Shown in pieces: positions 34,901 to 45,498 of a stretch of DNA of 64,000 nt. Both the position numbers and the translations under genes were made by a program. Each line of letters starts with the position of its first letter. The first letter of the stretch is position 1. Source of the stretch: Galaxea fascicularis (lineage: Eukaryota; Cnidaria; Anthozoa; Scleractinia; Euphylliidae); the NCBI GenBank assembly GCA_948470475.1, contig OX419338.1, positions 16,088,257 through 16,152,256 on the forward strand, written 5' to 3'. The notes below the pieces were generated by a model. The model worked only from the letters and a program-made list of their open reading frames with translations, had not been told where the DNA came from and made no database searches.

Positions 34901-37900
34901 TTGCTCGAAAAATTTTGACGAGTGCTTGCATGATTTTGTTCGCAAATGTTTTGCAATTGCTCACATGCTCGGATTCTCGCTGAAGCTTGCCCGATTGCCC
35001 GTAGTTTTTTTTTTAGTACTGAAATAAACGTTTTTCTATAGCTACGTGGTACTGAACTCCTTTCAATATGGCAGTCAAGTGAACATATATGTTATTCTCA
35101 AGACAATACATCCTGTTGGAAAATTGAAACCACAAATGCACCTGAAAGACGCATTGCCGGGAAAAGGCAAAAAATTGAAATTGGGCATCATGCATAATCA
35201 AATGCCACCAAACATACAATTCACAAAAAGGTTAAAATGTTCATAACAGAAGACTTACAGAGAGCAATAGATCACATGGGTTGTGTCTGGGCATTAACGG
35301 TTGGTACATTTAACTTCTAATCGGAATAGCGTGGAAGAGGGGGCTCTCAGAATTTAAGTTCTGTCAGTTGCCATTATAATACCACGGTGTTAAAATTTGT
35401 ATGCATTTGCTTTTCAAACGAATTTTTGCCAAGCTTTCCAAAACACGATAGCTATGTATACCCCCTTAACAAGCCTCCAAAAAAGGAAACGGACTTACCT
35501 CCGACTTCCCCTACAGTTTAGCCCATAACTGTTTTGACATAACATCAGTTGCTGTTTAAGTACGGAAATAGCTGGACGTATTAGTCTCGTATTATTCCCT
35601 TTCACATTTCATCGACGGTTTTTCTGCTCGGCAAATCAATTTCAGTAGAACAATTGCCAATTCACGGAGGAGTTCCTTTTATTTAGTAAAGATAGGTTGC
35701 TTTTAGCTACAGTTCAATACTATGCTTGAGGGGGTAAACTGTCACAACTTTAGCCACTGACTTCATTCAAGAATTGGACGAAGTTTAAACATTTGTAAAC
35801 TATACTGAGATCAATTCGAGTTATCTTAAGTCCACGTATTCAATAAAAACGATTTGGGAGTCTTAAGGTTCTTCCTAAGGAAGTTCTTCTGACACAAGGA
35901 TCCTATTCCTGTTCACGTTCTTCTACACTCATGAACCCCCCTTGTCATACAGTTGTTCATTCAAATCCAGATGGAAATCCTCATCCGTAAATTTTACTCC
36001 TTCAACGGTACCAATTACAAGTTGTCTCTCCACCAGAGCGGTAAACTCGTAACTGAGTAAACAATCTTCAGGATCGTTAGCGTACAGATGAGTTTTCACT
36101 TTAGATGTAGTTCTATTTAGGTTTTGTGCTAGTTTTCCTAATATAAAAGGCCCGTTAATCCTCTCAAACCTGGCGATGAGTACCACGTCATCTCTGGAGA
36201 TTGTTTCCCGAAGATGGCCTTATTGTTGTAGCCTTGTTAATCCAAATGTTCTTCCCCTTGAACGCTATACAGACAGAAAATACTTTTACCTAGAAATTCT
36301 GATTTATATTGAAATTAAGGCCGGGAAGTTCCACGGGAGGTCCTGTTTGAGGACTCCCATCTCTCGTGGATACGCGAGTTGTTTACGAACTTTTATGACT
36401 TAAAATCTCGCAGTTGATTTGCGGGAGATAAAAAAAAAAATCAGCTTTGAAATAATTTATAGGGTATGCAGATTTGAAGGATGTCCGTAAAATGTCCCCG
36501 AAAACAAAATGGTGTCAAGAAATTTTGATAAACGTCTGGCCCCGGTTGTTCAAAGGCTGGATAGCGCTATCCACCGGATAAATATCTATCCAGTGGATAG
36601 TGCAATTGCTTTCCCAATACTTATCCGCTGGATAGTGATTTATCCAGTGGATAGCGTTATCCAACGTTTCAACAACCGGGGCCAGATGTATTTTGAACCA
36701 TTACAACTTTGGACGCGGATATCACGACAAACAATCGGAAAACTAAAAAGCTTTGCACTGTCTAGCACCGTTTTGTTTATTGATGCCTGCATAGTGAGCT
36801 ACAATGAAAGAAAAAGTCGCTCAGTGTAATTATATATCTGTTGAAGCCTTAATTTGCACCAATGTACAGTAGCTTGTACAGTGTAGTTTGCAACGACGTT
36901 TTATTGAAAGCGACGCATGTACGAATTTTTCCCGAAGCAGGCATGCACCTGAAGGCAGGGAGTAAAATCTTCAGTAAAGAGGACTAGTATATACTTGAAA
37001 TACAGCTATTCGACTGTCAGTACTGCTGGCCAGGTCTGCGTGGTTGAGAATGCTCTCAGTCCAGGTTTTCACATGTGTTTCACATGTGAATAGACCCATT
37101 CCCCCTTCTGACTCGGTCGCGAAACAAACGATCCTTGGTTTTTCGTAAGTTTTGAAGCCTGTAAAAAGGCGGGAGTTATTAAAAATAGGGAAAAAAGGCC
37201 GCTATGCGTTTCGAACAGGTGCAAAGATTCATTTTAGCGAAAAAATAATTTGGGGTCATAGGCACTTTAAACTAAATGCTACGTTGTGTGATCTAAGGAG
37301 ACTCTAAAATTGTAAAAACAAAATATTTAAAAGCTTTAAAGCTTTTGAGAATGAAAGCCAGTGAACAACCAGCAAAAGCCTCTAGACGTCGTCCAGACTT
37401 GCACGTGAAAACATGACGTAATTTGACATCAAATGTGGCAAAATTAGCTATGATTGGTTGGACTGCGATAAGATGTTAAGAGTGTTGCGCACTGTGGAGG
37501 AACCAGTCAGACTGCTTGGCGCACTCCAATAAAAACAACATGTAAAAATTAGAAAAAAGAGAGATTGCTGCCAGCGAAACCTAGCGGAAAATATACCAAG
37601 TGCTCGCTACTCGCCAGTCGTTTTTCTAATAGTGCTCGCTGCTCGCAAGACAAATTTGGTCACTGCTAGCGCTCGCAAAATAAAACGTAGTGCTCGTAAA
37701 TGCTCGCAGAGACCATTCGATACCCCTCAAAGGAAAATTAAATACATGTTGCTGGTTCATACAACCAGGTAACGCATTTCATTCTCAGTGACTACAGACT
37801 CCATAATTAACGCATTGGAAATTTTGTCTGACTCTCCTCCATAAAATAAATGACTGATTGCTAACATAGAGTCACACCCCTGACTTTAACCACTCTGGAC

Positions 37901-39979
37901 TGATCTTCTACCAGCTGGGCAAAAAATAACTTTGATAAGAGTGTCTGTCTCATGCACTGATCGGTATGATGTTAAAATATTTGTTATTATTACGATCAAA
38001 TATAAATCTCTACCATATCAAGCAATCAGGCAGTCCATAAAGAAACGGTCCTGTCGATTCGATTACCCTTTGAAATTTTAATTTATTTATACCTTTCTCC
38101 AGGTGAAATTTGCTGAAGATTTAGGAATTCCAAAGGCCAAAGGAGCGTGGCTAATTGGATTTCTCTCAATCACCTCAACGGTAGGACGAGTGGTGTTTGG
38201 CAAGTTATCGGAACTGCAATTTGTTAACAGGCTCTACATGTACCAATTTTCTATTCTTTGTATTGGTGTGATAACAGTCTTGTGTCCTCTAGCAAAGACG
38301 TATGCAGGACTTGTTAGTTATGCTCTGGTGTTTGGCTTCTTTGACGGCTGCTTTGTGGGTCAAGTGGTAGTCATCACTGCAGATGTTGTTGGGCACGAGA
38401 AGCTGTCACAAGCTGTTGGGAATATGTTCGGCACATTGGCAATTCCAATGAGTCTGGGACCACCAGTTGCAGGTAATATAATAATTATTAATATAAAATG
38501 TCCTTGGTTAGCTTGAATTATCTCAAATACCACAGTAGATATTATTAATTACTAAATGAACAAGACTGGTCACAGTGGGGAGCACGTTGGCGCAGTAGTC
38601 AAAGCACACGCCTCCCAACACGGCCGGGATTCGATTCCCGGACTCTACGTCATATATAGGTTGAGTTTGTTGTTGGTTCTCTAATCTACTCCGAGAGGTT
38701 TTTCTCCGGGTACTCCGATTTTCCACTCTCCTCTAAAGCCAACATTTCCGAATTCCAATTCGATCCAGATGCAAGACCTCCCTGAAAACCACTTCGGTGA
38801 GTGGAGCTTCCTGGGTAAATATCATGATTTCTTTGACTATGTAGTAACGAGCACGTGCTGCATCCTCTGGTTCAATCTAAACCAGTGACAAGCCCATTTG
38901 CCTGGCATCTAGCACCATAGTGTGCTCTGCTTTACCGGTATTTAAATGTGTTGGATTTTCCTGTATAATTTTCCTGTAGAAGTTGTAAATGTAGTATAAT
39001 CTATTTGTTAGAATTATATGAAAAAAGGTCTCCTGTGTTACCAGGCTCATATACTGTTATTTTGAGCTATGACCTGGCAAAATCACATGAAAGAAAAAGG
39101 AATGAGAAATTGTGCGAATGAGGAAATAGATAGGATTAGTCTGGTAGTATAAAATGTGTCACAGTAATCCCAGCTGAAAAGGGATTACAATGACTTTAAA
39201 GGGCTCAGAAAGCAGGAGTTCCCCACCTGATGTCCCTGCCTTCTCCCCTTTCGCCAATGACATGCAAAAAGCATTTTGCGAACTGAAAAACCAAGAACTG
39301 CAGACTGCAAACTAACTTTAGGAATGGATAATTAAGCACTAAGTAGAGCCAGTTAGAACCTATTGATCTTATAATTAGGTAGTTCTCATTCATAAGATAG
39401 TGCAGTGCAGTCTGCAGCTGTGGCTTGTGGCCTGCAGTCTGCAATTGTGTTTGGAGAGTGCCTCTTTTGGTTCCTGTTTGACAATCAAAATGATCTCTAA
39501 GATTTCTATGCACGGACACCTTTGGAACGAGTTCCTTTGATACAAAATGTACCTTTACATTACGTTTACATTTCATACTTGATTTAGAAATAGGGAAAAT
39601 ACTTCTACTTGGCCAACATAATTTTAAAGTCATGATAATGTTTGTTTCAGGTTGGCTACACGAAGGGTTTGGCTCCTACAATGAAGCATTTTACATTTCT
39701 GGTGCAGTTGCCATATTTTCTGCTCTGTTGCTCTTTGCTGTCAACTTCATGGGAAAAAGATACAGGGACACCTGTGCTTCTAGGCACAGCGAATGCCCAA
39801 GCATCGACAATAACAGTTCTTTTAGCATTGTACAGAATTCTACACCTGTTCATGAGATGGACCACAAAGATGCCGAGTTACAGCCTATATTGGATGAGCA
39901 GATCGCTAGCAATATGTGTCCGCTTCATGAGCCCTTTACAGATTTACCTACTGTCGTTGACAGAGAAACTGTTGTATGA
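28787..39979 (+). CDS. SLC16-like monocarboxylate transporter, gene B (4 exons)
   Basis: Coding exons are 28787-28970, 34249-34808, 38103-38472 and 39651-39979, in phases 1, 0 and 1, giving 480 aa with no internal stop. It is a 12-helix major-facilitator carrier of the SLC16 family, expected in the plasma membrane, probably moving monocarboxylates. Signature 1 is DGGYGW (residues 18-23). Signature 2 is HFNTRLALANGIATSGSG, where the usual YF reads HF. Exon 3 has DLGIPKAKGAW and GRVVFGK. The N-terminus is shorter and the C-tail longer than in gene A. The tail is acidic and rich in Ser and Asn. It sits head-to-tail 7 kb downstream of gene A with the same exon plan, so the two are duplicates. Substrate is unknown. 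Confidence 0.93.
29079..29120. repeat. 42-bp near-perfect palindrome in gene B intron 1
   Basis: ACAGGTGGAACTAGGCATTAC is followed directly by its reverse complement with one mismatch, with no loop. Such a sequence can extrude as a cruciform. It may be the remnant of a short MITE. Confidence 0.85.
29486..31850. other. Gene B intron 1, no gene recognised
   Basis: Short open frames only (under 90 codons), none with a known domain. No strong RNA gene signal is visible. The stretch is AT-rich intronic sequence. Confidence 0.5.
31868..32040. repeat. Low-complexity block with AGGGTGGGGATTTTG words
   Basis: A G13 run is followed by four diverged copies of AGGGTAGGGATTTTG or AGGGTGGGGATTTTG spaced 40-60 bp apart. 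It is a degenerate satellite-like block in gene B intron 1. Confidence 0.6.
32411..32604. mobile_element. MITE with ~33-bp terminal inverted repeats
   Basis: The ATAGACCCATTCGG start continues through TTAACTCAATGTTGTACCC. It is mirrored at the right end by GGGTACAACATTGAGTAAGC and CGAATGGGTCTAT. The interior is not coding. It lies in gene B intron 1. Confidence 0.8.
33409..33656. mobile_element. MITE with CAGGGGCGGAT termini
   Basis: The left end CAGGGGCGGATCC and the right end ATCCGCCCCTG are inverted copies. GTAGC directly flanks both ends, which may be part of a target duplication. The CAGGG start resembles hAT-type ends. The element is 248 bp and has no coding capacity. Confidence 0.7.
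33960..34012 (-). ncRNA. Degenerate hammerhead-like motif / Penelope-type element end
   Basis: On the minus strand TTGATAATGACGTTA and TAATGTCGAAACGTCGTC can fold into a 7-bp stem with a CGT loop, followed by GAAAC and GUC. This is like a minimal type I hammerhead, but the core has TTGATAA where CTGANGA is needed, so it should not cleave. Similar motifs occur at the ends of Penelope-like retroelements. The paired copy at 43905-43955 is better preserved. Confidence 0.35.
34249..34808 (+). CDS. Gene B exon 2 (helices 2-6 and central loop)
   Basis: The acceptor is gttgacag|ca and the donor is ttg|gtaagt. It encodes AWIGAMAMGLNFFCGP and continues to LFQFGYLIPFVHL. It is nine bases (three codons) shorter than gene A exon 2, with the change in the central loop. 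Confidence 0.93.
35929..36186 (-). CDS. Unknown open frame, possible retroelement fragment
   Basis: The 85-codon frame encodes NGPFILGKLAQNLNRTTSKV and a soluble, charged C-terminus ending at a normal stop. The amino-acid mix looks like real protein, but I do not recognise a domain. It lies in gene B intron 2 on the opposite strand, so it may be a piece of an inserted element. Confidence 0.3.
   Translation of the reverse strand: MVLIARFERINGPFILGKLAQNLNRTTSKVKTHLYANDPEDCLLSYEFTALVERQLVIGTVEGVKFTDEDFHLDLNEQLYDKGGS
36536..36685. mobile_element. 150-bp palindromic MITE, CTGGCCCCGGTTGTT termini
   Basis: CTGGCCCCGGTTGTTCAAA and the matching AACAACCGGGGCCAG mark the ends. The interior is made of repeated GTTATCCAGTGGATAGCG-like words in both orientations. 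It has no coding capacity and lies in gene B intron 2. Confidence 0.85.
38103..38472 (+). CDS. Gene B exon 3 (helices 8-11)
   Basis: The acceptor is tttctccag|gtg and the donor is gcag|gtaata. It encodes VKFADD-like VKFAEDLGIPKAKGAW and FFDGCFVGQ. It is 370 bp, the same length as gene A exon 3. Confidence 0.93.
38578..38830 (+). mobile_element. tRNA-derived SINE in gene B intron 3
   Basis: The head has GTTGGCGCAGTAGTCAAAGC (A box) and GGGATTCGATTCCCGG (B box). The body has GTTGTTGGTTCTCTAATCTA and then GAGAGGTTTTTCTCCGGGTA. The truncated minus-strand copy at 24640-24822 shares this body. The layout is that of a Pol III-driven SINE copied by LINE machinery. Confidence 0.85.
39651..39979 (+). 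CDS. Gene B exon 4 (last helix, C-tail, stop)
   Basis: The acceptor is tgtttcag|gt and the frame ends at TGA 39977-39979. It encodes GWLHEGFGSYNEAFY and a polar tail of about 70 residues ending DRETVV. Confidence 0.92.
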
Positions 39980-42300
39980 CGCAAGGCTTATACAGTAGTT
40001 GCAGATTATTTTCTCAGAGCACATAACTTACTTAATCAATAATGATATTTTAAAATGTCAGTCATATATTTCCATGTCATAGTTGATCAACTCTCTTTAA
40101 AGTGACTAGCTATCTACCAGGGCAGCTGATCTTTAGTCATTAATCCTCACATTTCATTTGAGTAATCATGAAATAGATAATGAAAATATTAACCCTGTCA
40201 TGGGTAGTTGTTGTAGAAAAAGCCGGCCATTTTGTACTTAATTTTTCTATCAAAGAGATCATTTTGTTCATTGTTGTGAGGGATTAGCTTTCACAGTTGC
40301 TACCAAACAGCTGCATGCTCCTTCTTATGGTTCTAAGTCAGTCACCAGTGTGAATACAGTCCTTCTATTAAGGTTAGAGTTCATACGGCTTTGTTTTAGT
40401 CAAAGAATGTATAGTTATTTCATCATATGCCTTTATAGTATAATTAACATATTAATACCATAAGTATGTTGATTATTGGCACTTCACAGGGACTGGAGTA
40501 TTACCTAGACCTCTATAACTCGATCTTCATTGTTTGCCTGCGTGCACCGTGTGCAATACAATCAGAAGTCCGTCCCATGCATGCGCGAGTTCGGAACTCG
40601 CTCATGCATGGCAATTTTCTTCAAAAGCTTTATGTCTCCTTACCTTAACGTGCGATGCTACAAATCTAGCGTGAGCAGTGAACCCTATAGACTTATCACT
40701 AAAATGGTAAAATTAATTACTATAGGGTATCGTGCATGTTGTTTATTCATTTGTGTGAAGCCCTCTTAGTACAAGTACAAATTTCAATCAAAGTTAATTA
40801 ACTAACCAATCGATTCAATGAGATTTATTCTCAACCAAAGTCACTGAAAAGTCCTGGCCAAACACAAAGTTCGATTACCAAAAAATTAATAATTACCAAA
40901 ATTAACCATCCACTCTAAAAAGAGTGGACAGTTACCTTGGATTAAAAAAAAGCGATGGCATTTTAGTTAGACGTCCCAGAAAGTGACAAGAAACAGTACA
41001 GTGAAGGTAGGAAGGCTTTCTCTGGCTAGAATATCAATATTTCCACCACTATTTGGTTCGTTTGAATTCTCGCTTTTAACGGTATATTTATACAAATTTT
41101 TTATGTCACACACCTCGATTGCGCTGCCTGTGCTGGACCTCGCCCTGTACAATAATTGTAATGCCAAGTTGTCTGTTGTGAGGTCGCATCATACGGCTGT
41201 ATTCGCAGGCTAAGACTATTGTTGCAGTAGAGACTTAGGAGATACTGAAGAAATTTCCCCCTTGCTGGGAAATTGTTGTTTAACATTTTCTAGCCCTGAA
41301 TAGTTCCTTTTAAGAGACGTGAAGTGACTTGAAAGGTTTTTTTTTTCTTTTGCCTCCCCAGCATGGATTGTTCATCACAAAGTTTGCAAAACCCAGAATT
41401 CTCGAACTGATTAATCAGTGGGAGAGGACAAAATAGTTGTCGGGAATGTCGATGTTTTCATCGAGTTCACAGGTTAATATTTTTACTGCCTCCTTTCGAT
41501 TGGTTAAAAATCAATCCAACCATGAAAAGTTCGACATTATGCTCAGTGGGAATCGGGCGGTTCCGATGAAAATGCATTATAAGATTGACAAGATACTAGC
41601 ACGGTTTTGACAACCGCTCGTGCTACGGGGCGCCTACCGTACGCTAGGTAGCAACGATGACACACTTCCTATTACACATTTCATTAATTTGTTTTCTTTT
41701 GTGTATATTTGACTATTACTCCATATTACATGTTATACTAAAGGTAAAGAAAAAAACATGCTTTGTAATAAAAATCACGGGATATTCTTAGTCTTTATTA
41801 CGGTTTTCCGTATACTTCACACATTAAAATGTCTTAATCAAAAGGCGGACAGGGGAGCATCCAGAAAGTGCTTAAGGCAGCGTATATGCTAGAGATATAC
41901 CCCAAAAGCTACGAAAATGTAGCTACTAAGCTACTAATATGCAGCAGGATAATTGTTTTATTGTTCAAAACATTGATAATAAAGCACAGTCACAGTCAGA
42001 GTTAAATAGGGAAAAATGGAGAAGATCGCATGATATCTATCGAGTGCAACTGGGGATGGAATAATGAGTGTATTATGACCATGATTGGGGAAAAAACGTG
42101 CAAAGTGTCGGACAGTAATTGCCAGAAAAACGCAGTTTGACCAATCTTGTCCCCAGAGGTCGCGGGACCTCTGGCCAATTGGATTTCAGATACAATTCCT
42201 ATTGGCTGCTAAACACAATGACATTAAAATCGAAAGTCAAAATGAACCAGGGAGCAAACCGAATAATAAATGAAATCTGAACTGAATCTTAGAGTAGTGA
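39980..42300. other. Intergenic stretch after gene B, no gene recognised
   Basis: This holds the presumed 3' UTR of gene B and then AT-rich sequence without recognisable genes. A short palindrome (GCGCGAGTTCGGAACTCGC) lies near 40580-40600. Open frames are under 80 codons with no domain. Confidence 0.5.
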
Positions 42301-42308
42301 CTCGAGTA

Positions 42309-42430
42309 AGGCCCTGTTTACAAGCAGGAAGGATAACCCTAGTGCTAGGGTTACCCTAGCGGACGGGTTAAAGATAGCCCGGGTTTACAAGCAAAATTTC
42401 AGGGGTAGGGTTATCCTACCTCCCGGGACA
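42309..42430 (+). repeat. Short repeat with AGGGTTACCCTAG palindromes
   Basis: It starts GGCCCTGTTTACAAGCAGG and continues with CCTAGTGCTAGGGTTACCCT. It is the + strand relative of 18045-18125. The end near 42427 (CTACCTCCCGGGACA) is partly inverted to the start. Confidence 0.55.
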
Positions 42431-42711
42431 ACTTAATCGCAAACAAAATGGCCGACAACTGAGAAGATGGAGTTCTGCTAAGAACTTCTATTCTCCTATC
42501 TGTACAGCCTGGTATTGCCGTTTTTCGAGTGTTATGGAATGCTGTTATGTTAGCTCCTTATTTCTAGTTAACGACAACAAGTTGCAATGTTAAACGCGAC
42601 CCTGGAGAGTGATTCGACGAAGAAGTTTACGAAGAAAACGTGGCCGTACAGATCAGTGGTGGAGAAATTCGAAGGAAGGATGCTGTAAGGTTCAGCTAAG
42701 TTTCAATATCA

Positions 42712-43877
42712 AGTAAAGATCGGCCGTCGTGTTAGTTCGAGCCGATTCGTGAGTCGTGGCTGTCCTCAGGGTTCCGCGCTTGGCCCGTTGTTATGGAATG
42801 TTTTCCAGAATGACCTATCCTACTGCCTAACAGCGAACTTGTCTAATAAATAATGTATGCAGATGACCTTCAAATTTACCACGCAGGAGCAGAACAGGCA
42901 GCCGTGACTTCCCAGTTAAAGGATAGTGCCAACTTAGCAACAACGTGGTATGATTCTAACTTATTGGCGGGAAACCTCATAAAGTACCAAGTTTTGAACT
43001 TGGGCTTCACTCAAAATGACAGTAATATTTGCGTCAATGATGTCGTAATTGAAACTAAAGATAATATCATACTTCTAGGAGTAGTGTTAGATTCTAAGCT
43101 AAATTTCTCTGAGCATATAATCTCTATTTGTAAAAAAGCCAGCCAGAGAATTGGTGTTCTAATGAGACTACGTAATCTAATTCCTATGAAATCTAAGCTA
43201 ATATTATTCAAAAGCGCGATATTACCATTTCTCACGTACTGTCACCTAGTGTGGCATTTTTGCAAAGCGAGTGACACTCGAAAGCTTGAAAGACTACAAG
43301 AAAGAGGACTTAGGGCGGTTTTCAAGGATAATAATTCTAGTTATGAACAGTTATTGGAGAAGGCGGATCTGCCCACACTACTAAATAGTCGCTTACAGGA
43401 TCTGTGCATCCTTATGTATAAAGTAAAGCATAAACTGTACATGTGCCCTGCATATTTAAGTAACATCTTTAAAGAACCAAATAGTTATTACAATTTGAGG
43501 CAAGCAGATTTCTCTATACCCAGGTATGAGACAGTCACCTACGGCAAACACTCTTTCAGATATCTAGGGCCTAGGCTATGGATAAAACTACCCAAGGGTA
43601 TCAGAGACGTCACAACCCTAATGTCGTTTAAAAGCAAGATACGCCAACTCAATATAAGTGAACTTTTAGCTGATGGCTGCCCAGGCTGTAGCCTTTGTTC
43701 ATTTTGACTTCTGTATATTTTTACTACAAATCTCGTAATTAGATAACTATAGATATTTTACCTACTGTTGTATATAGTTTTTAGTTTGTATATTGGTGTC
43801 CCCAAATTAGTAAGGGATTCTTTTATCCCTGGCTAGACGGCTTTGACACTTTAATAAAGTTTTTATCTATCTATCTA
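42712..43877 (+). pseudogene. CR1/L2-like LINE, 5'-truncated reverse transcriptase end
   Basis: The first part (42736-42850) encodes RGCPQGSALGPLLWN, a conserved block before the RT active site. A stop and a frameshift follow, and the frame at 42853-43707 restarts at MYADDLQIY with the YADD catalytic motif. It continues through a C-terminal RT region with LGVVLDSKLNFSEHI and LPFLTYCHLVW. It ends at 43707, and the 3' UTR ends in a (TCTA)n tail near 43863-43877. No endonuclease or 5' end is present. Element type and tail fit the CR1/L2 group, which copies itself by target-primed reverse transcription. This copy is dead. Confidence 0.85.
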
Positions 43878-43904
43878 TGATTTTTAAGAAGATTAAGACA
43901 TTTT

Positions 43905-43955
43905 TAATTTTAAAAGACATGTTTCGACGTTGCCAACATCATCGTCAGTTACATA
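43905..43955 (-). ncRNA. Hammerhead-ribozyme-like motif (possible Penelope-type end)
   Basis: On the minus strand the order is CTGACGA, then GATGTTGGCAACGTC (6-bp stem with one G-U pair), then GAAAC, AT and GTC. This fits a minimal type I hammerhead with a two-base-pair stem III, as reported for Penelope-like elements. An extra T between the core and stem II, and weak stem I pairing, argue against full activity. It sits right after the LINE tail. Confidence 0.4.
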
Positions 43956-43989
43956 ATATTTGAAACAAACCGTTGGACTTTATGACAAC

Positions 43990-45257
43990 TAGGTAAAACA
44001 TACATAATTAATTAAGATTAAGTGACAAAAATATTTGAGTGAGTTACAAAGTGTGAAAGAACATAAAGCCTAAAGCTCACTCAAATTCAACTCAATATTA
44101 ATTTTGCCCTTTACCTCATGGGCAGTTGCAATGATATTTGTGTTGATTGCTGCATAAAAACTGGCTACTTGAAGTTGCGAAAATTAAATGCTCGGCGGGA
44201 AGACGTCTATATTATTCAAACTACCCGCAACGATAGTAATAAATCATGACAAGCTCATTGCCACCTGCTGTACTGATTAGAGGCAATGAAATTACAAGCC
44301 TATTGCCTGGGAACAGTTACAGTATGACCAACGTTTTTCTTTTAAAAGTTAAAATAGGCAAAATTTCATGGATGTGTGGCCGGCCTTTTGTAATCATCTG
44401 AAACGCGAAATGAAAAATAAATAAATAAATAAAATAGAGGAAAAAGGAAATTCATATGCGCGAAGGGTGTGAGCGTATTAGAAGTAATTTCCATAAGTGA
44501 AACTGGAAATTGGGAGAGCCACTAAAAATTAACTGGGATGAGACTTCAAGTTCGTAACATCCTCGGAAATCAAAAGGTGCAGAAACCGAAAAACAGTCAA
44601 AATCTTTCGACTTTCAACCGCTGGGTGAGTGAATTTCCGACACTGAAATTGAAAAAATTAATCGATTGGTCCTTCAATATAAGATATTAAAATTTGGAGT
44701 AACGTAAACAACAGTATATTAAAAACTGTACTTATAAATCAGCACCGATATTTGTTGACAGCGGTCTTTGTTTACATTCATGATGTTTCTATGAATTAGC
44801 AATCAAGTGTCAGAGCTGAAGTGTATCATAATTTGTTACAACCGATGGAATAACTTGCTCGAACTTCTTCCACGAGTGGTGATTTACATTTCCTTCTAAT
44901 TATTCCGTGTAAAGACAGTAGAACTTCCAACGACACGACTGTCCCTGCAACTCGACATTTTCTGGATCCGCGCAACTGACAACGCGACGAGGAAGCTGTT
45001 TACTTTATCATTCGATCCATCGATGCTCCATTGCGCTTTGGTTCGGTTGTCTTTAAAACTGCGGCGATCTATTTAATAGTTTGTTGTTGGTCATCATCAT
45101 TTATTTGGCTTCGACGTCAAAGAAATCTTTACAAGAACCACTTAGCTTTCCAATCAGCAAGCTGGGTTGTTCAGGTTCGAAGTCTCAGCCGGTTTCAGCC
45201 GCTGATCGTAACGTACAAACACGTGATGTAGCTGAAAACGACAACGCAGATTCCGCC
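43990..45257. other. Region upstream of CYB5R4, including its likely promoter
   Basis: No separate gene is recognised. The reading frame of CYB5R4 is open upstream to about 45081, but the first in-frame ATG is 45258, so this is 5' UTR and promoter sequence. I cannot place a start site. Confidence 0.5.
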
Positions 45258-45498
45258 ATGACAGCTCCAAAGATTAGCTTCCCGGCAGAAAATTCGCCCC
45301 AGCGGGCGAATTCGTCTGGTTCATTTAACATCAGAGCCAAAGTTGTACCTCTGAAACCCGGCAGAAGCTTGATGGATTGGATAAGGTTAGGGAAAAGCGG
45401 CCAAGATTTAGCTGGAACCGGTGGAATTATGCGACCCGTGTCTTTTGAAGAACTCAGTAAACACAACACAGAGAGCGATGCTTGGATTTGTATCCGAG
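45258..45498 (+). CDS. CYB5R4: CYB5R4 exon 1 (N-terminus, start of b5 domain)
   Basis: It runs from ATG 45258 to the donor cgag|gtatga, in phase 1. It encodes a Ser/Pro-rich leader, then LKPGRSLMDWIRLGKSGQDL and SFEELSKHN, then WICIR. Confidence 0.93.

Larger units (their letters stand above)
34839..37733. mobile_element. Possible foldback element in gene B intron 2
   Basis: The left end (AGGAGGGATATTGAATGGTC) and the right end (GACCATTCGATACCCCT) are inverted copies. Both are followed inward by blocks rich in TGCTCG. If they are the ends of one element it spans 2.9 kb and contains the MITE at 36536. They could also be two separate inverted copies. No transposase is visible inside. Confidence 0.4.
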
